Shown one piece after another: positions 58,706 through 64,000 of a DNA stretch of 64,000 bases (position 1 is its first letter; each line of letters begins with the position of its first letter). The translations under genes and the position numbers were made by a program. The notes beneath the pieces are model-generated. The model ran no database searches. It was not told the DNA's origin and saw only the letters and a list, made by a program, of their open reading frames with translations. This DNA comes from Nematopogon swammerdamellus (taxonomy: Eukaryota; Arthropoda; Insecta; Lepidoptera; Adelidae), in contig OX336355.1 of assembly GCA_946902875.1 (NCBI GenBank), forward strand, positions 9,383,347 to 9,447,346. Reading direction: 5' to 3'.

Positions 58706-61077
58706 CCTGCCAGCGTCGTCGCCGGCTACGGAACCCTAAAAGCGTGAGACATCTGCTTGATATGGTTACCTATGAAACATTTGTGACGTTATTCCAAACG
58801 ACCACAACTCATCAACAGATCAATAAATAAGCTGGAATGGGTAGGAAGGAAGCTTACTTGGGTAGCATAGCAACTTCTTGTTTACTACACATCAGAAACA
58901 GTGAGTGTACTATTCAAGAACCTTCTCTATCTTATTCGTACCATAGACAGAAAGAAAGCTGATCGATTGAGCAGTGGAATAGTACGCAGGCAGGCAGGAT
59001 CGTAAAAATTACTCGCTCAGCTTAGTCGTGGAAATAGTAGTAGCAGTAGTAGTACAAGTGGAAACCAAACTTATATGCGTATTGGCCTGAAGTTCGGCCG
59101 CTTGACTGCGCATGTATAGTCAAATAAAATATACGATCGAATATTTCGCCAGACAATTTATAAAATTATTTTACATTATCATTTGTAGGTAAAAAAGAGA
59201 GTCTTGCTTTATATTATTTTTATATATTACTGTATTATATTATGTTTTTGCACACCGATGTATCGATCATGGTAAAAACCGGTTTGAACTGACGACGTGT
59301 TGGTGTCGCTCGGGCGACCCCGGTAAACGCACTTCGTCAATAAACATATATCATGCTAGCACCACACATAGCTGTATGTACACAAATATTTGATAAACAT
59401 TTCCGTTTCGTCTCCTTTTAATGGCTTGGTTAGAGTGAGATAAAACTAAAATGTTTGCAACAATCACGAATACGACCATGTGTGAAACCACCATTAGTAG
59501 AAAATCTACCGCGACACTACGGAAGAAACAAATAAATAGTGAGTGACTGTACAATGGCGCACGCACAGATGAGAGGGGGGCGTGCGCGGGCGACAGGACG
59601 CGGGCGGCGACGGCGTGCGGTCGTATCCTAGCAACGCGGGGGAGCGCGGTAGGGTGCGCCGATACCCCCCTTTGCACACCTTCCGCCCTCCCCCCCTCTG
59701 CCCTAATAATCGTCTTTTGCGCAGACACACGGGCGCACCTCACAGCCGCATTTAAGTTTGGTTTCTACTTGTAACTAGTAGTAAGTCAGCCACCCACCAC
59801 CATGTCACCACCCACCGCCCGGCCCCTTTCAGGAACGCTTGCGTAGTTTCATCGAGTTGACTATATTTAGGCATATTATGGATTTCACCAGCACAATTCT
59901 AAAGTCTATTATGTTATGTATTCTGTGCTAGGGTCGTGTATTACACATACCTAGGTACAATAAACACTTTTCTGCGGTTCAGAAGACAGCAGGAAGCAAT
60001 TTCTTCCAGTCAACCTGCCATTCACATACACAACACTACCTAAGTATATTTATATTACCTACATATTGTCCCGCGAAGTTTTCCCTCACTGGAATGGACG
60101 GCTTTACTGGAACCCTCGATTTATTGTGTTGTAAAAAAATACCTGAAACAGTCGTTGGAATTTTATGTGTAATATTCTTTAAGCATTTAGGAATGATTTT
60201 GATTATGATAGGTAGTACCTATTTATTTATTAGGTACCCACACACATTATGGTAAATGACAAACTGTACTTACATACCACCGATAACATAATATTATGTA
60301 GTTACATATTTGTTATTTTAATTACTTACCTACTTAGACAATTTTATGTAGGTATGCCAGAGCTGAATTTTTTATAATTTATTTTTAATTTCTTTACGGG
60401 TTTTTATGTACCTATTTAATTGTTTTATATTACTTTTATTATCTAAATTTGTATTTTGAATTTGGTGTGTGTTTTGGGACTTGTGCCTGATGACAACGAA
60501 TTACTGATGATGATAATTTTATTAAAATATATATATGTATAGGTATACGTACCTAATTATATAATTTTCTTTGCGGTTTAACTCCGACAGTAAGTAAGCT
60601 TCCATATTGTTATATTATAATAATAACCAATGTTGACCCATTCTAAAGCTGTAGGTACTTTATAAAATCTTGTATAAAATAAACACTGACTGCTGAGAAC
60701 TGAGTGACCCGGACCACAGCCCGGACTTCCGCAAAATTTAATCCAAACACGCCGCCGCCGCCCCCCGGCGCGCGGCGCCTCCGCCGCCCCCCGGCGACGC
60801 CGCTCCGCCGCCCCCCCGGGGCGCCGCGCCGCCAGAAACTGTACATATCCTACTGCAGGTCGACGGTTTCATTTTTAGGTATAAAATAAATCAGTACTTT
60901 GATATGCGTACTAATTTAAATATAACCATTAGAAAGTACTTACATTGGTTTGCTACGTATAGTTAATGTGCGTTCAACAATTTAAAAATTCCAATAAATA
61001 ATAATTACGATAAAACCGGTTCCACATATAACCGCCAGATTATTATTGGAATGAAATACTTGACCTGAGATGACATC
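58706..61077. other. intergenic DNA with GC-rich islands
   Basis: GC-rich blocks at 59560-59710 and 60740-60840 (CGCCGCCGCCCCCCGGCGCG) contrast with AT-rich surroundings. They could be promoter or exon DNA of an unseen gene, but no frame there has a recognisable domain. Confidence 0.4.
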
Positions 61078-61085
61078 ATCTTACC

Positions 61086-61840
61086 CAGTGTTGCCGTTTT
61101 AGTGACTTTGTCACTAGATCTAGTGAGTTTTTGACGTCTTTGGTGACATTTTTTAAAAACCTAGTCACTAGAAAAAATCTAGTGGCTTTTAGTGACTTTT
61201 AATAGTGATAAAATTTGAAGCACGGAGATTGACTTGGCTGTATACCCTCATAGATTTTACCTGTTCTTCATCACATCATCACATCATAGATCATCGACGA
61301 TCTATGAACTTGAACGAATTAATCAAAATAATCGCTTTGGCTGTATATACCTTTGCCTTTTCAAGCAAGTTTTCAGTACAATGAACATTGTAAAAACTAA
61401 ACAACGAAATAGACGAGCCACCAAAACTCTATTCAATACTTTTGATAAGGAACGAACTAAAAATTTTTAAAGAAAGCGGCCACACTTACATTATACCTCC
61501 AGAAGTCCTGTCAAAAATTACGAAAACTACGAGAACCGTAAATAGAGAAACAGAATCAACAGCTACAACTTCTACAGAACCATCTACCTTCCCTGTGTCG
61601 GAAGAAGATGATGAGGAAATAATTCAATTAATTGAATTTTAAATTACGCAAGTGTAAACATTGAATGAATAAATCATTGATTATTTCAAATTTTATTTTA
61701 TTATATCTTATTTTAAAAATGACGCTCTGAAAAAAATATTTAGTGACTTCTAGTGACTCTTTGAAGTAATTTTTTCCCCAATTCTAGTGACTTTATGGCA
61801 ATAGTTTGGTGACTTTCTTTTTTCCTAAGCGGCAACACTG
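61086..61840 (+). mobile_element. internally deleted hAT element
   Basis: The terminal inverted repeats CAGTGTTGCCG...CGGCAACACTG are flanked by a perfect 8-bp duplication ATCTTACC (61078-61085, 61841-61848). Many subterminal TAGTGACTTT/AAAGTCACTA motifs could be transposase-binding sites. It retains only the transposase C-terminus. Confidence 0.95.
61362..61642 (+). pseudogene. hAT transposase C-terminal fragment
   Basis: FSTMNIVKTKQRNRRATKTL is the conserved end of the hAT dimerisation domain (FS.MN.VKTK.RN.L). The frame shifts near 61445, after which an acidic tail (SEEDDEEIIQLIEF) follows to a stop at 61640-61642. The catalytic core is absent. Confidence 0.8.
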
Positions 61841-61848
61841 ATCTTACC

Positions 61849-62123
61849 GGCTCATACACACATTCACGGAACGCTGTGTACTATAGGCGATTTTAATGTG
61901 ACTCCGTCATGGCGTGAGTCAGCTTAAAAAAATAATAATAATAATGTACTGACACGAGAAGGTAGCGGAGGCAAATCGCACACATACCACTTTATTAGCC
62001 GGTCTCTCTCTCGCCGGGGCGCGTTTCGTTTCGTCGTTCGTTGCGTTTGGTTGGTTCGTTTTCTCTTCACCGCTCACTCCGGCATTTTTGGTGTCGCCGT
62101 CCGGTCGTGTTTCAGTTTTACAC
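61849..62123 (+). promoter_or_regulatory. candidate promoter and 5' UTR exon of the terminal gene
   Basis: CpG-rich, unique sequence (CGCCGGGGCGCGTTTCGTTT ... GTCGTGTTTCAGTTTTACAC) precedes a consensus donor GTAAGA at 62124. It would splice to the acceptor at 62531. Confidence 0.4.
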
Positions 62124-62531
62124 AAGTAAGAATTTTGAATCCACTAATATAATAAAATTACTTACATATTTCTATATTGTAATTAATTTTGAACTTATAT
62201 TTTCAAATATTGCAATTCTAAAAGTGTATAAAACCAAATGGAATCGTGGTATAGAGTGCCGATCCTGCGGCCGGCACCGGCACGCCCAGCCAGTATCACA
62301 CACACCACACAGCAGCCGGTGCCGCGAGCCGCGAATTGCTTTGAGTAGTGGAGAGTGATGTTTTATCTTATTTGTGGGTTTCGAAACTTACCTACAGTTT
62401 ATTTTTAGAATTGTGCAACAGCCGAAAACCGCAGATAGGTACCGCACGTAAAATTTGTAGCGCCATAAATTCCACACACTTCGATAGGTACCTACCTACC
62501 TAAAATAATTCCGTATTTTTGTTCGTTATAG

Positions 62532-62574
62532 AAACCGCTTCAAGATGAGCAACCAGCAGTATTATCCGTACAAG
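62532..62574 (+). CDS. first coding exon of a gene running off the window
   Basis: The acceptor TTTTGTTCGTTATAG precedes AAACCGCTTCAAG then ATG (62545). Ten codons MSNQQYYPYK run to a consensus donor GTGAGT at 62575, phase 0. Short, tyrosine- and glutamine-rich start; too little to name the product. Confidence 0.55.
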
Positions 62575-63596
62575 GTGAGTACCTACTTTTTACTTTTAGG
62601 GCACGATATGGACGGAAACATTCGGTATTAGTTACTTATTTAAGTATTTCTAAGTTAGTATTCGGGTTGTGTACGTGGACGTGGAGAGTAGCGACGGACG
62701 ACGCGACTCGATTCGCCGCGGTGGTGATGTCATAACTCCAAGGTGTGGTCTAATCGGTACAGAATGCGTGAGAACTGCGGTAATATTAAATTACCTGTGT
62801 GTTGTAATTATTTAGCTAAGTGCAGGTACAAATTAGTTAAGGGCAGCAATTTAGTTTACATGAAAATGTACCTACATTTCTACCAGCAATGTTCGATCTA
62901 ACCCCCGCTGTTTCATACTCACCCAGAATTTCTAATTAGAAACAGTAAAGGCTGGGTGGGTACCTACCTAGGTATGTTTATAACTACTTACATACTTTCA
63001 CAGCAACACTCCCAATGGAATATCAAATCAACTTTTATCCACAGCCTTTATTTCATGGGACAAGTAGGTATACGCCCCGGCACGTAACTTGGCCTCTGTG
63101 CAAGCGGGACAACGTTATACCAACGATCGCATGCGTATAACGCCGTCCCTCTCGCACAGAGGCCAAGTTACGTGCCGGGTAGTATACCTACTTACCTTTC
63201 TTAAACTAACCTACCTAAGTACACTGCCTAAGTAACCTAATAAAAGTACTTATTTTCTTAAAAAATCTAGGTACCTACGTACCTACCTACCTAACTAATT
63301 TATAGAACACAGTAAGGTTATTATAATCTACTTATTTGCAACATAAATGAATTAAACAAATTATAAATATAAAACATTAGAAATGAAAGCCACAGCATCT
63401 CATCAGCAGCAAAGCAACCGCAACTTGAAGGAGAGGTAGGTGTAGGTACCTGTCTGTCTAGTGCCTACCTGCCTGTTTATCACAGAATACTTCTGTATTG
63501 ACATACGACCTTGACTTGTGTTCTTTCTGACAGATTTGCTTAGCACCTCACTTTGTACGTATGCACATATGTATAGGTACTACATTACATTACACC
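62575..63596 (+). other. first intron of the terminal gene, no further exon seen
   Basis: AT-rich with many ACCTACCT repeats. It contains the hairpin at 63062-63193. Confidence 0.5.
63062..63193. repeat. 132-bp hairpin with a perfect 25-bp core
   Basis: The core arms at 63077-63101 (CCGGCACGTAACTTGGCCTC...) and 63154-63178 are exact complements. Outer AAGTAGGTATA/TATACCTACTT and inner GTTATAC/GTATAAC pairs extend the stem. Confidence 0.92.
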
Positions 63597-63844
63597 TAGG
63601 GTTGCCATCCGTCCGGGTTTTCACGGACAGGGTCAGGGTTTTTAGGGTGTCCGGGGAAGTCCGGGGGGGTTTTTTTAATCGTCCTAGGTTTTTAAATACC
63701 GCTCCAAATACATGCTAAGAAAATTCGGTCTAATGCTAAGAAAATTATTACATTTTTTTATATTGTGTCCGGGTTTTTGTCAAAAATGTCAGGGGTTTTA
63801 GATTGTCTTGTCCTAGTTTTACCAAGATGGAGATGGCAACCCTA
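63597..63844. mobile_element. hAT-type MITE with 8-bp TSD
   Basis: TAGGGTTGCCATC at the left and its complement at the right are flanked by a perfect duplication ATTACACC (63589-63596, 63845-63852). The interior has repeated GTCCGGGTTTTT motifs and is non-coding. Confidence 0.92.
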
Positions 63845-63852
63845 ATTACACC

Positions 63853-64000
63853 TAGTACCTACATTTTATATAGAAAAGATTAATTAACCTTAATAATGTT
63901 TTTTTATGGATAGCCCAGCTAAAATCAATAATCAATCAATTAATAATACACCATGGCATGGGCGTGCCGAGTGGAGGGGGCGGGCGAACATCCCCCCCCC
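63853..64000. other. window end
   Basis: AT-rich, then a GGAGGGGGCGGGCG/C-run at the edge. Nothing recognised. Confidence 0.4.

Noticed and set aside
59351..59743. A 130-codon minus-strand frame near a GC-rich island
   Set aside because: No domain, weak start, and the island opens frames on both strands.
60860..60873. CTGCAGGTCGAC resembling a cloning-vector polylinker
   Set aside because: Only 12 bases match and the flanks are not vector sequence; chance is sufficient.
60643..60889. Proline/arginine or glycine-rich frames across the GC block at 60740-60840
   Set aside because: Long CCG/CGG runs open several frames on both strands by composition alone.

Overview
The window is eukaryotic nuclear DNA from an insect, almost certainly a moth or butterfly. 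Coding exons are GC-rich and sit in AT-rich introns. There are classic GT-AG introns and many interspersed repeats of the kind common in Lepidoptera (GCCCGCGGCTTCGC, the GACGGACAGAC...AACCCTAA tail, the AACCGACTTCC motif, the GTCGTAAAAGGCGAC-type repeat). There are no operons, CRISPR arrays or prokaryotic features.

Three host genes are visible, all on the plus strand. (1) The last two coding exons of an unidentified gene lie at 20007-20119 and 22467-22691. (2) The complete coding region of ABCE1 (pixie/Rli1, the ribosome-recycling ABC ATPase) has eleven exons from 27454 to 52388. They splice in frame to 608 residues with both 4Fe-4S clusters and both ATPase sites intact, and a poly(A) signal follows at 52431. 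(3) The first coding exon of another gene (MSNQQYYPYK..., 62545-62574) has a probable 5' UTR exon upstream and continues beyond the window.

Almost everything else is mobile DNA. Region 1-20 kb holds a mariner with an internally deleted transposase, MITEs, a 1.6-kb foldback element made of alternating tandem repeats (9425-11050), a 330-bp foldback (13891-14218), tandem arrays and SINEs. Two SINE families recur. SINE-S has a 5S-rRNA-like head that also carries a tRNA-type A box. SINE-T has a tRNA-like head. ABCE1 intron 2 (11.7 kb) holds a nested pair of LINEs: an RLE-type (R2-like) element whose reading frame is split by a CR1/Jockey-group LINE with two intact ORFs. ABCE1 introns 7-10 hold a Tigger-like MITE, a TA-flanked MITE, a MADF-domain scrap and two near-identical LINE 3' fragments; one of these carries a later insertion and the other shows the empty site. 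Downstream of ABCE1 lie a second large foldback element (55429-57933), an internally deleted hAT with a perfect 8-bp target duplication (61086-61840) and a hAT MITE (63597-63844).

I see no novel enzymatic system. The best leads are the composite 5S/tRNA SINE, the two foldback elements that share a dimeric repeat architecture, the nested RLE/CR1 LINE pair with its terminal hairpin, a decayed copy of ABCE1 coding exon 1 about 750 bp upstream of the real one, and the unidentified two-exon gene end.
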